From the NCBI GenBank assembly GCA_943787485.1, contig CALSMP010000006.1, forward strand, positions 1-64,000: DNA of 64,000 nt, in the 5' to 3' direction. Source of the DNA: an uncultured Luminiphilus sp. GTDB taxonomy: Bacteria; Pseudomonadota; Gammaproteobacteria; Pseudomonadales; Halieaceae. Both the position numbers and the translations under genes were made by a program. Of the stretch, positions 53,455-63,830 are shown piece after piece (position 1 is the first letter of the stretch; each line of letters begins with the position of its first letter). The notes under the pieces are model-generated. The model saw only the letters and a list, made by a program, of their open reading frames with translations. It was not told the origin of the DNA and made no database searches.

Positions 53455-54486
53455 TCATTCTGTATCAAACAAAGCAGCAACAAAGTCATCCGCGATGAAC
53501 GGCTGCAGATCACCCGCCGCTTCACCCACCCCGATAAACCGAATCGGACGCTGCAGCATTTCCGCAATTGCGAAAATAACGCCCCCGCGAGCCGTGCCGT
53601 CAAGCTTAGTGAGCACCATACCCGTGATACCTACAGATTGATCAAATTGCTCAGCCTGAGAAACGGCGTTCTGTCCAGTCCCCGCGTCCAGCACAAGCAG
53701 GGTTTCATGGGGCAAACCCGGATCTATCTTACGCATCACCCGAACCACCTTCTCGAGCTCCTCCATCAAATGAGCCTTGTTTTGCAGCCGGCCCGCCGTA
53801 TCCGCGATAAGCACGTCGACCCCTTTAGCCTTCGCCGATTGCACAGCATCAAAGAGCACCGAGGCGCTATCAGCTCCGGTATGCTGGGCGACGACGGGGA
53901 CGTCATTACGCTCGCCCCAGGCTTGCAACTGCTCAACAGCGGCGGCGCGAAAGGTATCTCCGGCTGCCAACATAACGCGCTTCCCTTGCTGCTTATAACG
54001 ATGCGCCAACTTGCCTATCGTCGTGGTTTTACCGGCCCCGTTTACACCAACCACCAGGATGACGAAGGGCTGCGCTGTGCTGATATCGAGGGGCTGCTCA
54101 CAGGGCTTTATGATGGTTTTTAAAGCGTCCCGTGTGGCAGCCATGACAGCCTCGCCGCTCCCTAGCTCACGACGAGACACCCGGCCGGTAATATCAGCAA
54201 TGATCCGAGCCGTCGCAGCCATGCCCACGTCCGCCATCACCAGGTGCTCCTCCAGCGCCTCAAGTAACTCGTCATCAATCTCTTTCTTGCCAAGGAAAAG
54301 GTTCCCGAGCCCGCTTGCGAGCTGTGAGCCGGTTCGACTCAGACCATTTTTTAGCCGGCCATAAAGCCCGGCGGTCGCCTGTTCCTCGGGAGCCTCTATA
54401 GATCCACCTTTCGCATCGGTATCGGTAGGGCTCGCCGGTGGGGCAGCCTCATCGGGGTGTTTGCTTGTTCGTTTAAATAACTTCAT
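53455..54486 (-). CDS. ftsY: signal recognition particle receptor FtsY
   Basis: GTPase docking ribosome-nascent chain-SRP complexes at the membrane. The 343-residue product from ATG 54486 has a short acidic/polar A domain (about 1-45), the N domain (LFLGKKEIDDELLEALEEHL) and the G domain: VVGVNGAGKTTTIGKLA, LAAGDTFRAAAVEQL, DTAGRLQNKAHLMEEL and LTKLDGTARGG. A shorter A domain than in E. coli. An in-frame start at 54567 has no family support and overlaps the divergent rsmD region. Confidence 0.95.
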   Translation of the reverse strand: MKLFKRTSKHPDEAAPPASPTDTDAKGGSIEAPEEQATAGLYGRLKNGLSRTGSQLASGLGNLFLGKKEIDDELLEALEEHLVMADVGMAATARIIADITGRVSRRELGSGEAVMAATRDALKTIIKPCEQPLDISTAQPFVILVVGVNGAGKTTTIGKLAHRYKQQGKRVMLAAGDTFRAAAVEQLQAWGERNDVPVVAQHTGADSASVLFDAVQSAKAKGVDVLIADTAGRLQNKAHLMEELEKVVRVMRKIDPGLPHETLLVLDAGTGQNAVSQAEQFDQSVGITGMVLTKLDGTARGGVIFAIAEMLQRPIRFIGVGEAAGDLQPFIADDFVAALFDTE

Positions 54487-54580
54487 CGAAGGACTGTCTG
54501 CTCGTTGTTTTGCCGCTGACCAAGGGTTTATAGGCGTTAGTGTAAACTTTAAGAATAACCACCGCACTGAAGGACCTGAA

Positions 54581-55156
54581 ATGCGACACCACGGGCGTCA
54601 GCGCTCAGACACGGGATCACTGCGCATCATCGGGGGCGACTGGCGAGGGAGAAGGCTTTCATTCCCTGCCATTCCCGATTTGAGGCCCACAAGTGACCGC
54701 GTTCGTGAAACCTTGTTTAACTGGCTGCAGCCCGGACTCCGCGACAGCCACTGTCTTGATATGTTCGCGGGGAGCGGCGCCCTTGGCCTAGAGGCCCTTT
54801 CCCGGGGCGCCAAACACTGCACGTTTTTGGATCAGGCGCCCGCGGCGATTACAGCCATTCAAAGCCACCTCGAGATGCTCAAGGCGACGGATAGAGCGCA
54901 TGCGGCCATTGCTGACGCCTTGTCTTGGACAGGTGAGCCCTTCGATATTGTTTTCGTGGACCCGCCCTTCGCGCGCGAGTGGGTGCTTCCCAGCCTTGAC
55001 CACTTGGTCGCGAGCAACCTACTCACCCATCACGCACTGATCTATGTGGAGACACCTCTAGACTACGCGCTAGAGGCCCTACCGCCGCCATTGAAGACCT
55101 CCCGTGATAAAAAGACCGGCAATGTCCGTTATCTCCTGTTAGAGAAACATCCCTAA
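54581..55156 (+). CDS. rsmD: 16S rRNA (guanine-966-N2)-methyltransferase
   Basis: Methylates G966 of 16S rRNA. The 191-residue protein from ATG 54581 (AAGGAC site) has LRIIGGDWRGRRLSFP, TSDRVRETLFNWL, the SAM motif CLDMFAGSGALGLEALSRGA and the catalytic FDIVFVDPPF. Divergent from ftsY, the conserved gammaproteobacterial arrangement. Confidence 0.95.
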   Translation: MRHHGRQRSDTGSLRIIGGDWRGRRLSFPAIPDLRPTSDRVRETLFNWLQPGLRDSHCLDMFAGSGALGLEALSRGAKHCTFLDQAPAAITAIQSHLEMLKATDRAHAAIADALSWTGEPFDIVFVDPPFAREWVLPSLDHLVASNLLTHHALIYVETPLDYALEALPPPLKTSRDKKTGNVRYLLLEKHP

Positions 55157-55219
55157 TGGTGGTTTGTGTACAGGTGTTTGCTTGTGTACATTCAAGGCGT
55201 CACTACCCGAGGAAGTTAA

Positions 55220-56508
<1,289 letters not shown>

Positions 56509-56593
56509 TCACCTTGCCCCCGTTTGTGTTGTGAAGCCCCGACAGTGAATCGCCTAAGGGCTGGGATGGCGAGCCGGTGGGTGAATTTTAGAC

Positions 56594-56629
56594 AAAAAAA
56601 ACCTCGAGCTTGGCTATCTCGAGGTTTTT
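56594..56629 (-). terminator. rho-independent terminator after rpmG
   Basis: Inverted arms ACCTCGAG (56601-56608) and CTCGAGGT (56618-56625) around a 9-base loop, with eight T residues following on the minus strand. It ends the rpmB-rpmG transcript ahead of mutM. A flanking T-run on the plus strand makes it partly bidirectional. Confidence 0.88.
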
Positions 56630-56659
56630 CGGCCACTCCAACGGGAGTCGCTGGAGAAT

Positions 56660-56815
56660 CTACTTGATCTTGCCTTCTTTATAAATGACGTGCTTACGCG
56701 CGACTGGGTCAAACTTCTTCATCTCTAACTTTTCAGGCATGGTGCGCTTGTTTTTGTCAGTGGTATAGAAATGACCTGTGCCAGCTGTCGAGTTCATTCG
56801 AATTTTTTCACGCAT
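56660..56815 (-). CDS. rpmG: 50S ribosomal protein L33
   Basis: A 51-residue ribosomal protein starting [19 protein letters not shown] and ending YKEGKIK. It is the C-minus form: no zinc-binding Cys pairs ([20 protein letters not shown]), as in E. coli L33. It lies 11 bases after rpmB in the usual rpmB-rpmG pair. RBS AGGAGAAAG precedes the ATG at 56815. Confidence 0.97.
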   Translation of the reverse strand: MREKIRMNSTAGTGHFYTTDKNKRTMPEKLEMKKFDPVARKHVIYKEGKIK

Positions 56816-56826
56816 AATCTTTCTCC

Positions 56827-57063
56827 TCAGACCTTTTCGCCGCGAGCGCGAAGCTCTGCAAGCACCGTATCGATACCGCGCTTATCAATAATACGCATAC
56901 CCTTGGATGACACGCGAAGTGAAACGAAGCGCTTCTCCGACTCAACCCAAAAACGGTGATTATGAAGATTGGGCAAAAAACGGCGGCGCGTCCGGTTTTT
57001 TGCATGTGAAACGTTGTTACCAGTTACGGGGCGTTTGCCGGTAACCTGACAGACTCGTGACAT
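56827..57063 (-). CDS. rpmB: 50S ribosomal protein L28
   Basis: A 78-residue ribosomal protein from ATG 57063: [20 protein letters not shown], then [20 protein letters not shown] and the C-terminal [20 protein letters not shown]. Length and sequence are the standard gammaproteobacterial form. First gene of rpmB-rpmG. Confidence 0.97.
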   Translation of the reverse strand: MSRVCQVTGKRPVTGNNVSHAKNRTRRRFLPNLHNHRFWVESEKRFVSLRVSSKGMRIIDKRGIDTVLAELRARGEKV

Positions 57064-57149
57064 GGTTGAACCTTGCGGGTCAATTAAAAGGGTGCGCTTT
57101 ATACCAGAGGACCCCGAGGGCCGCAAGTCTGCCCCCGGGAGCCCATGTC

Positions 57150-57836
57150 TCAGCGGCGAGGCATATTGCCCGTTTCAGCCATCGAAAAACACTGCCCGTG
57201 GCCGACAATCAGATGGTCGAGCAAGGTCACATCAATCAACTGCAGGGCCGCCGCCAAGCGCTGAGTAATGCTGTGATCGGCCAGGCTGGGCTGCGGGTGC
57301 CCCGAGGGGTGGTTATGCACCGCTATTACCGCCGCCGCTCCAGCCCTGAGGGCCGCCGTGACAACTTCTCGCGGGTAGACAGCCGCGCCATCCAAGGTGC
57401 CCACGAACAGGCAGTCGGTTCGCAGTAGGCGATGACGGCTATCGAGCAACAAACAAGCAAAATGCTCGCGATCCTCCATGGCATATTGACTGCAAAGGAA
57501 GCGTTTGGTCAGTCGAGAGCTTGCTAAAACGGGGCCTTGATGCAGGTCTTTCGCGGCCACCACCCGAATAAGCTCCAGAGTGGCCTGCAGCTGTTTGCGC
57601 ACCCCAGGACCGACGCCGGGAACATGGACATCCCCAGCCAGTATGGCCTTTAAGGTCGACCGCAGACACCATCGGTGTGCGCTGAAACCCTTGAGGAGAG
57701 CGTCTGATGCCCGAGGATTGTGTGTTCCCAAAGCCCGCGCCACCAGCGCTAGCGCGTCCCAATCGGGCTCTGGTGGGCCTATGCGCGCGGCCCGTCCACC
57801 CTGATCGGTATCAGTCCCATGGATTTCAGTGTCCAA
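57150..57836 (-). CDS. radC: RadC/DUF2466 (JAMM-domain) family protein
   Basis: A 228-residue protein with a helix-hairpin-helix-like region (about 68-85, [13 protein letters not shown]) and a C-terminal JAMM metal-site domain: [20 protein letters not shown] (about 168-187). The usual RadC N-terminus (PREKLL..GA..LSDAELLA) is not recognisable; it is replaced by a diverged stretch [20 protein letters not shown]. The apparent start is TTG 57836, with no better alternative. RadC's role is unresolved; a DNA repair role has been withdrawn for E. coli. Divergent from coaBC. Confidence 0.88.
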   Translation of the reverse strand: MDTEIHGTDTDQGGRAARIGPPEPDWDALALVARALGTHNPRASDALLKGFSAHRWCLRSTLKAILAGDVHVPGVGPGVRKQLQATLELIRVVAAKDLHQGPVLASSRLTKRFLCSQYAMEDREHFACLLLDSRHRLLRTDCLFVGTLDGAAVYPREVVTAALRAGAAAVIAVHNHPSGHPQPSLADHSITQRLAAALQLIDVTLLDHLIVGHGQCFSMAETGNMPRR

Positions 57837-57888
57837 AATAACGTCCAGATGCTACCTTCTGCAGAATTTTCTCAGTTGTATCAACACG

Positions 57889-59124
57889 ATGGGACACCTA
57901 AGTAACCGAAATATCATCATTGGCGTATCAGGAGGCATCGCAGCCTACAAGGCTGCTGAGCTTGTGCGCCTGCTCCGGCGGGAAGGAGCCATCGTCCGCG
58001 TCATCATGTCTCGGGGCGCGCTGGCCTTTATTACGCCCCTGAGCATGCAAGCCCTGTCTGGCAACCCGGTGCACACGGAGCTCCTTGATGAAGACGCTGA
58101 AATGGGTATGGGGCACATCGAGCTGGCCCGCTGGGCAGATATGCTCATACTGGCTCCAGCGACCGCCGACGTGATTGCCCGACTTGCCCAGGGTCGCGCC
58201 GACGACTTGCTAACCACAGTTGCCCTCGCGACCACTGCACCCCTCTATGTAGCACCCGCGATGAACCAAAATATGTGGCTCAACCCGGCCACGGCTACCA
58301 ATATAGCTACGCTTACAGAGCGAGGTATTACGGTTGTTGGGCCCATTGCTGGGGATCAAGCCTGCGGCGATAACGGGCCCGGGCGGCTGCTGGAACCCGT
58401 CGAAATGCTTGCCGCCATCACCAATCGATTGCCCGCAAGACCGCTAGGGGGTAAGCGGGTGGTCATTACTGCCGGACCTACCCGGGAGGCGCTCGACCCT
58501 GTGCGCTACCTATCCAATCACAGCTCGGGAAAAATGGGGTTTGCTTTGGCAGGCGCTGCCGCCGAGGCAGGCGCCGAAGTCGTGTTAATTACAGGGCCAG
58601 TGGCACTTGAATCGCCCGATCACATTTCACGCGTTGACGTTGAGTCAGCCCAAGAGATGCTTGCCGCCGTCATGGACGCGGTTTCATCGGGCACCGATAT
58701 CTTTATCGCCGCCGCGGCAGTCGCTGACTATCGGCCGATTTCCGTCGAAGCACAAAAGATCAAAAAAACTGAAAGTGAGCTGTCTCTGGCACTGGTGCGC
58801 AACCCAGACATCCTCAAAACAGTTGCTAACGCGACTAACCGACCGCCCCTCGTGATTGGATTTGCCGCCGAAACCCACCAGGTCGCCCAGCACGCGAACC
58901 TGAAGCTGGTGACAAAAAGCCTTGACGCTATAGTCGCAAACGACGTCTCGAGAAGCGATATCGGCTTCAACAGTGACTATAACGCCGTCGCACTGTTTAC
59001 TGCATTAGGCAGCGAGATTACTCTGGAAGGCTCTAAGCGGGTAGTCGCGGAGTCGCTGATCGCGGCATTTACCGAGATGCTTGAAAGCAAGGCAACAAAC
59101 ATCATGGGTACTACCAATGGCTAA
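57889..59124 (+). CDS. coaBC: bifunctional phosphopantothenoylcysteine decarboxylase / phosphopantothenate-cysteine ligase
   Basis: Two consecutive steps of coenzyme A synthesis. From ATG 57889, 411 residues. The N-terminal FMN-dependent decarboxylase half has IIIGVSGGIAAYKAAELVRL, APATADVIARLAQGRADDLL and PAMNQNMWLNPAT, with the ACGDNGPGRL Cys. The C-terminal ligase half has VVITAGPTREALDPVRYLSN and AAAVADYRP, ending in a KAT region. It overlaps the next gene by 8 bases. dut, which usually follows, is absent. Confidence 0.95.
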   Translation: MGHLSNRNIIIGVSGGIAAYKAAELVRLLRREGAIVRVIMSRGALAFITPLSMQALSGNPVHTELLDEDAEMGMGHIELARWADMLILAPATADVIARLAQGRADDLLTTVALATTAPLYVAPAMNQNMWLNPATATNIATLTERGITVVGPIAGDQACGDNGPGRLLEPVEMLAAITNRLPARPLGGKRVVITAGPTREALDPVRYLSNHSSGKMGFALAGAAAEAGAEVVLITGPVALESPDHISRVDVESAQEMLAAVMDAVSSGTDIFIAAAAVADYRPISVEAQKIKKTESELSLALVRNPDILKTVANATNRPPLVIGFAAETHQVAQHANLKLVTKSLDAIVANDVSRSDIGFNSDYNAVALFTALGSEITLEGSKRVVAESLIAAFTEMLESKATNIMGTTNG

Positions 59125-61558
59125 ACAACCTACCCTCCGCATCGGCAGGAACCAGCTTCAGCGCGTCATAGTGCAAGCCACAGTCGTTGCGGGTTCGGGG
59201 TTACTGGTTGCCTTCTTTTTGCTCGCTGCGATCAGGGAGCCGGTAGCGCTTGAGGAGAGCGAGAAACAGCTCTCGCAAGTTGCAGTCAATGGTCGCGCCC
59301 ATGTCATTTCCCTCTACATGAGTGATCTCGAGCAGCGTGTCGAGCAGTTCGCCGGCTCTTTGCCGCCTTACTCAGCGGCCGCGGAACTCGTTCCAGAGAC
59401 GGTTGGCTTCCCGGATGCAGCTTCGGTGTCTTACATCCCGCTGGGTGACCTGGGAACGGTTAAAATTACACCGGGGGACCACGGCCTCAAATCACACATT
59501 GATATCGATATTGTCCGTCGGGCATTCGCGGGTGAACAACCTGTCCCTGAATTTATTAGCATAAATGGCAACGCTTATACCTTACTTGCTAGAGGCGCCG
59601 GCGATCCGATTCATGGCGTTGTCCTACTCGAAATGACTCAGTCCCGCCTTGCTGAGCTCGCGTCGCCATCAAATGAGGGTCTCTACCGGCTCGTGCAAAG
59701 ACAACAAAACGGTGCCGTTTTTACGATAGTGGGCGAGCTTAAAGGCGAGGTTGTCGCCACGGCACCGATAGCAGGGAGCCTTTGGTCGCTTGAGTTTCAG
59801 CCAAACAAAAATTGGCTTGCGATGATTCAGCCCGGGTGGTCGTCGCTGGTGAGCGCCTTTATTATTGCGGTTGCAGCCCTCCTGCTCGCGGCCTACTGGC
59901 TGCTTAAAGAGGCGCCACTGACACTTGTGAGAGAGGTTGCAAGCGTATTGACCAAATTGGATGCAGAAGACTCGATCATCATCAACACGCCCGCCCTAAA
60001 ACCCCTCGTCAATGCACTTCTGCTGGCCAAACAGCGATTATCTGCTCCCACTCAGGCTGGGGCAAACCCCAATGTCGCCGGCCAAGAGCCGAGCTCTGAT
60101 CCATCACCCCACTCAGAAGAAGTGCAGGCAAATCTGGCCGAGGCACAGCCACCCAGTGACAAAATAACCTCACCCGAGACGGCGGATGTCGCGGCAGCGC
60201 AGCACGATAGTCTCCAGCTCCTCTTTGAGGACAGCCGCATACGAGGTGCCGTTGACACCGATCTAAATCCCAGAATGGTAGAGCAAATTGGTCAGGCGAT
60301 AGCCGTTGTTTGTCGTGACAAGGGTGCCAGCTCTTTGGTGGTAGCCTCAGATGGCATGCCCGGCAGTGAGCAGATTCGGGCCCCTCTTATTAAGTCGCTA
60401 TTGGCGAGCGGTGTTGATGTCCTAGACATCGAGTCGGCATCCATGCCGTTGCTGAGATTTGCGACTCACAGTATGGATTCAACATCCGGCGTCATGATCA
60501 CTAGCGACCTCCATGACCCGCGCGTTGTAGCTCTTGAGCTACTACTCGATCGACAGCTTGCCAGTGGAGAGAGCCTCGAGCAGATCCTGACAGCCCTGCG
60601 CGCGGGGTCGCGTGTGTCCGGCGCCGGCCGAGCCGCCAAGCAGGCCATTGTCCCTCGGTATATAGATCATGTGCTCGGCGAAATAACTCTGGCGCTGCCG
60701 CTTAAGGTAGTCATCAACGTATCACATGGTGCGACAGGCGCCGCCGCGATATCTCTGATTGAGTCGCTGGGTTGTGAAGTCGTGAAGGTCAATGATGAGC
60801 GCGACGACGACGCCCAACCCCTTGAATACGCGCTGTCACAGCTTGGCAGAGTGGTTGCTGAAACTCGCGCCGATGCCGGTCTACTGATCGATCAAGCTGG
60901 TGACCGGCTTCACGCAGTGACCAACGAGGGGATTCCTGTTGCTACCGATCAACTCATGATGATTCTGGCTCAGGACATCTTGGAGAGAAACCCCGGGGCA
61001 GACATAGTCTATGACGTTAACTTCAGTCGACATTTCGCGCCCTTTATTACCCGGTGCGGCGGTCGGGCTCAAATGTCGCGGAGTGGTCTGGTGTTTGTTG
61101 CCGAGAAGAGCCTTCAGTCCCGCGCGCTGATCGCCGCCACTTTTTCGGGTCATATTTTATACGCTGAACGCTGGTACGGTTTTGCAGACGCGCTCTATGC
61201 GACCGCACGGCTTCTGGAGGTTCTATCTAGCCAATCTGAAAGCTTTCAAGAGCGTATATCCCAACTGCCGCAAGCCGTCAGCACGCCAGAGTTTTTGTTG
61301 CCGCTCGATACAGAGGCGCGAAAAAGAGTCATGCGTAGCCTGCTAGGCCACCCTGATTTTCCAGGCGCAAGAGTTACCACCCTAGACGGCTTGCGTCTCG
61401 ATTATGCAGACGGATGGGGTGTTATTCGTAACTCAATCCCTGACGGCGCCTTGGCCATTAGATTAGAGGGCAATGACAGCGCGTCCTTGTCACGAATAAA
61501 AGCCGTGCTACAGAAAGCGCTGTCAGAGGCAGCGCCCGAATTGACAATACCCCTTTAA
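59117..61558 (+). CDS. membrane-anchored AlgC/PMM-like protein with degenerate active site (probable pseudoenzyme)
   Basis: An 813-residue protein from ATG 59117, in the algC position. Residues 1-16 are basic; a helix at about 18-40 and another at about 244-264 flank a periplasmic sensor-like domain (about 45-235). A low-complexity linker (about 305-360) leads to a phosphomannomutase-like region (about 365-813). Fold-level similarity to AlgC is plain (ERNPGADIVYDV, HILYAERWYGFADALYATAR, TTLDGLRLDYADGWGVIRNS). But the phosphoserine loop TGSHNP is SDLHDP (463-468), the metal loop DGDGDR is DQAGDR (592-597), the KTGHS loop is SRSGL (654-658), the sugar loop GEMSGH is ATFSGH (674-679) and the phosphate loop RASNTTP is RNSIPDG (771-777). 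Enzymatic activity is therefore unlikely. Pseudomonas has a related long AlgC that remains catalytic. Confidence 0.87.
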   Translation: MAKQPTLRIGRNQLQRVIVQATVVAGSGLLVAFFLLAAIREPVALEESEKQLSQVAVNGRAHVISLYMSDLEQRVEQFAGSLPPYSAAAELVPETVGFPDAASVSYIPLGDLGTVKITPGDHGLKSHIDIDIVRRAFAGEQPVPEFISINGNAYTLLARGAGDPIHGVVLLEMTQSRLAELASPSNEGLYRLVQRQQNGAVFTIVGELKGEVVATAPIAGSLWSLEFQPNKNWLAMIQPGWSSLVSAFIIAVAALLLAAYWLLKEAPLTLVREVASVLTKLDAEDSIIINTPALKPLVNALLLAKQRLSAPTQAGANPNVAGQEPSSDPSPHSEEVQANLAEAQPPSDKITSPETADVAAAQHDSLQLLFEDSRIRGAVDTDLNPRMVEQIGQAIAVVCRDKGASSLVVASDGMPGSEQIRAPLIKSLLASGVDVLDIESASMPLLRFATHSMDSTSGVMITSDLHDPRVVALELLLDRQLASGESLEQILTALRAGSRVSGAGRAAKQAIVPRYIDHVLGEITLALPLKVVINVSHGATGAAAISLIESLGCEVVKVNDERDDDAQPLEYALSQLGRVVAETRADAGLLIDQAGDRLHAVTNEGIPVATDQLMMILAQDILERNPGADIVYDVNFSRHFAPFITRCGGRAQMSRSGLVFVAEKSLQSRALIAATFSGHILYAERWYGFADALYATARLLEVLSSQSESFQERISQLPQAVSTPEFLLPLDTEARKRVMRSLLGHPDFPGARVTTLDGLRLDYADGWGVIRNSIPDGALAIRLEGNDSASLSRIKAVLQKALSEAAPELTIPL

Positions 61559-61611
61559 CTAAAACTCTACACATCACATGCAGCTTACAACACACTGCAA
61601 AACGAGATTAA

Positions 61612-62502
<891 letters not shown>

Positions 62503-62573
62503 AACGGGTTCTGATTGCGTCCGAGGTCTTCAGTGGCTAGCATCGTCCCATAGATCGACGTAACGGGAAGGAT

Positions 62574-63176
62574 ATGCCACAGCCACGCTCTGAACGCCGC
62601 GAACAGATCCTGCAAACGCTGGTTGTGATGCTGGAGGAGAATGCTAGCAGCAAAATTACCACCGCCAGACTGGCAGAGCGCGTTGGCGTCTCCGAAGCAG
62701 CGCTCTACCGCCACTTTGCCTCAAAAACCAAAATGTTCGAAGCGCTGATCGAATTTGCCGAAGACACGCTATTTACTCGAGTGCGGCAAATAAGCGAAGA
62801 AGGCTCCAGCGCCCTTATCGCCTGTGAAAGGATGCTGGCTCTGTTTCTTGGCTTTTGCGAGCGTAATCCTGGTATTGCGAGAATCCTTCATGGCGAGGCA
62901 CTTGCCAACGAGGAGCCTAGGCTTCACCTTCGAGTGAGCCAAATCTACGACCGGCTTGAAACCCAGTTGAGGACTACACTAAGACAAGCAGAAAACCATG
63001 AATCTCTGCGACCACAACTGGTCCTCAACGACGCCGCGACCTTGTTGATGGCCGCTGCAGAAGGCAGGTTAAGCCAGTTTATTCGGAGCCAGTTCAAAAG
63101 ATCACCCCTCACAGGCTGGCCCGAACAATGGGCCGTACTCACGGGGGGCTTTATGCGAGAGGTTCCAACCCAATAA
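62574..63176 (+). CDS. slmA: nucleoid occlusion factor SlmA (TetR family)
   Basis: Binds chromosomal sites and blocks FtsZ assembly over the nucleoid. The 200-residue protein has a TetR helix-turn-helix with KITTARLAERVGVSEAALYR followed by HFASKTKMFEALIEFAED, both SlmA-specific, and FLGFCERNPGIARILHGEAL in the ligand-like domain where FtsZ binds. Between argB and pyrE, its usual neighbourhood. Confidence 0.94.
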   Translation: MPQPRSERREQILQTLVVMLEENASSKITTARLAERVGVSEAALYRHFASKTKMFEALIEFAEDTLFTRVRQISEEGSSALIACERMLALFLGFCERNPGIARILHGEALANEEPRLHLRVSQIYDRLETQLRTTLRQAENHESLRPQLVLNDAATLLMAAAEGRLSQFIRSQFKRSPLTGWPEQWAVLTGGFMREVPTQ

Positions 63177-63179
63177 ACT

Positions 63180-63830
63180 CTAGTTCCTTTGGCGCTCCAT
63201 GCTCTGCCGAAGAGCCACCACGTCTTGTAGCTGCTGAAATCGATCAATGTCCATCTGATACCCCTCATTTACCGTATCGACTTGTGCTTCCCGCTCTTCT
63301 ATCTGCCGTTCGGTGGCGTCTATTTCCGTTTTGGCAATCGCAATATAATCAAGATCTTCGATTCGGGGCTGGACCCCCAAACGCTCGCTCTCAGCAACAC
63401 GTGCCTGTGCATTTTCAACCTGCTGACGCAAGCTGCGACGATTGCTTTTAAGGATCGACACCCGGATCTTCAGGTCTCTCAACGCTCTGTCTCTTGCAGC
63501 CTCGATATCCTCAGTAGTCGAGTACCGGAGCAGCAATGACTCATCCCAAGCCTGGAGGCGCTCCTGCTCGGAAATAGCCTCGGACTCAAGCTTCCTCGCC
63601 TTGTTAGCATCCTGCTTTTCCTCCCCAGTCAGCGCTCGTGGGACAACCCGCAATACCCGGCCCGTTTCATCAAGAACCTCATAACCATGATCGATAAATT
63701 CAGCCGGCACACGCCAATCAACCACCACGATCCCCGCATCATCTTTATAACGGTAAAGATTGTCCGAATGAGCCCAAGACGCACCGAGAGCCAATCCCAG
63801 AGCCCACCATATCAGCAGACGATTAAACAC
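63180..63830 (-). CDS. DUF4124 domain secreted protein with coiled coil
   Basis: A 216-residue protein with a signal peptide (about 1-21, LLIWWALGLALGASWA), an N-terminal DUF4124 beta segment (NLYRYKDDAGIVVVDWRVPA, about 24-43) and a long charged coiled coil (about 75-210). GTG start at 63830 lies inside the end of pyrE (8-base overlap), so it is coupled to pyrE. No function is known; a periplasmic location is expected. Confidence 0.85.
   Translation of the reverse strand: MFNRLLIWWALGLALGASWAHSDNLYRYKDDAGIVVVDWRVPAEFIDHGYEVLDETGRVLRVVPRALTGEEKQDANKARKLESEAISEQERLQAWDESLLLRYSTTEDIEAARDRALRDLKIRVSILKSNRRSLRQQVENAQARVAESERLGVQPRIEDLDYIAIAKTEIDATERQIEEREAQVDTVNEGYQMDIDRFQQLQDVVALRQSMERQRN

Noticed and set aside
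55164-55190. Direct repeat TTGTGTACA before coaD as an operator
   Set aside because: Two short copies 18 bases apart with no known regulator; could be chance.
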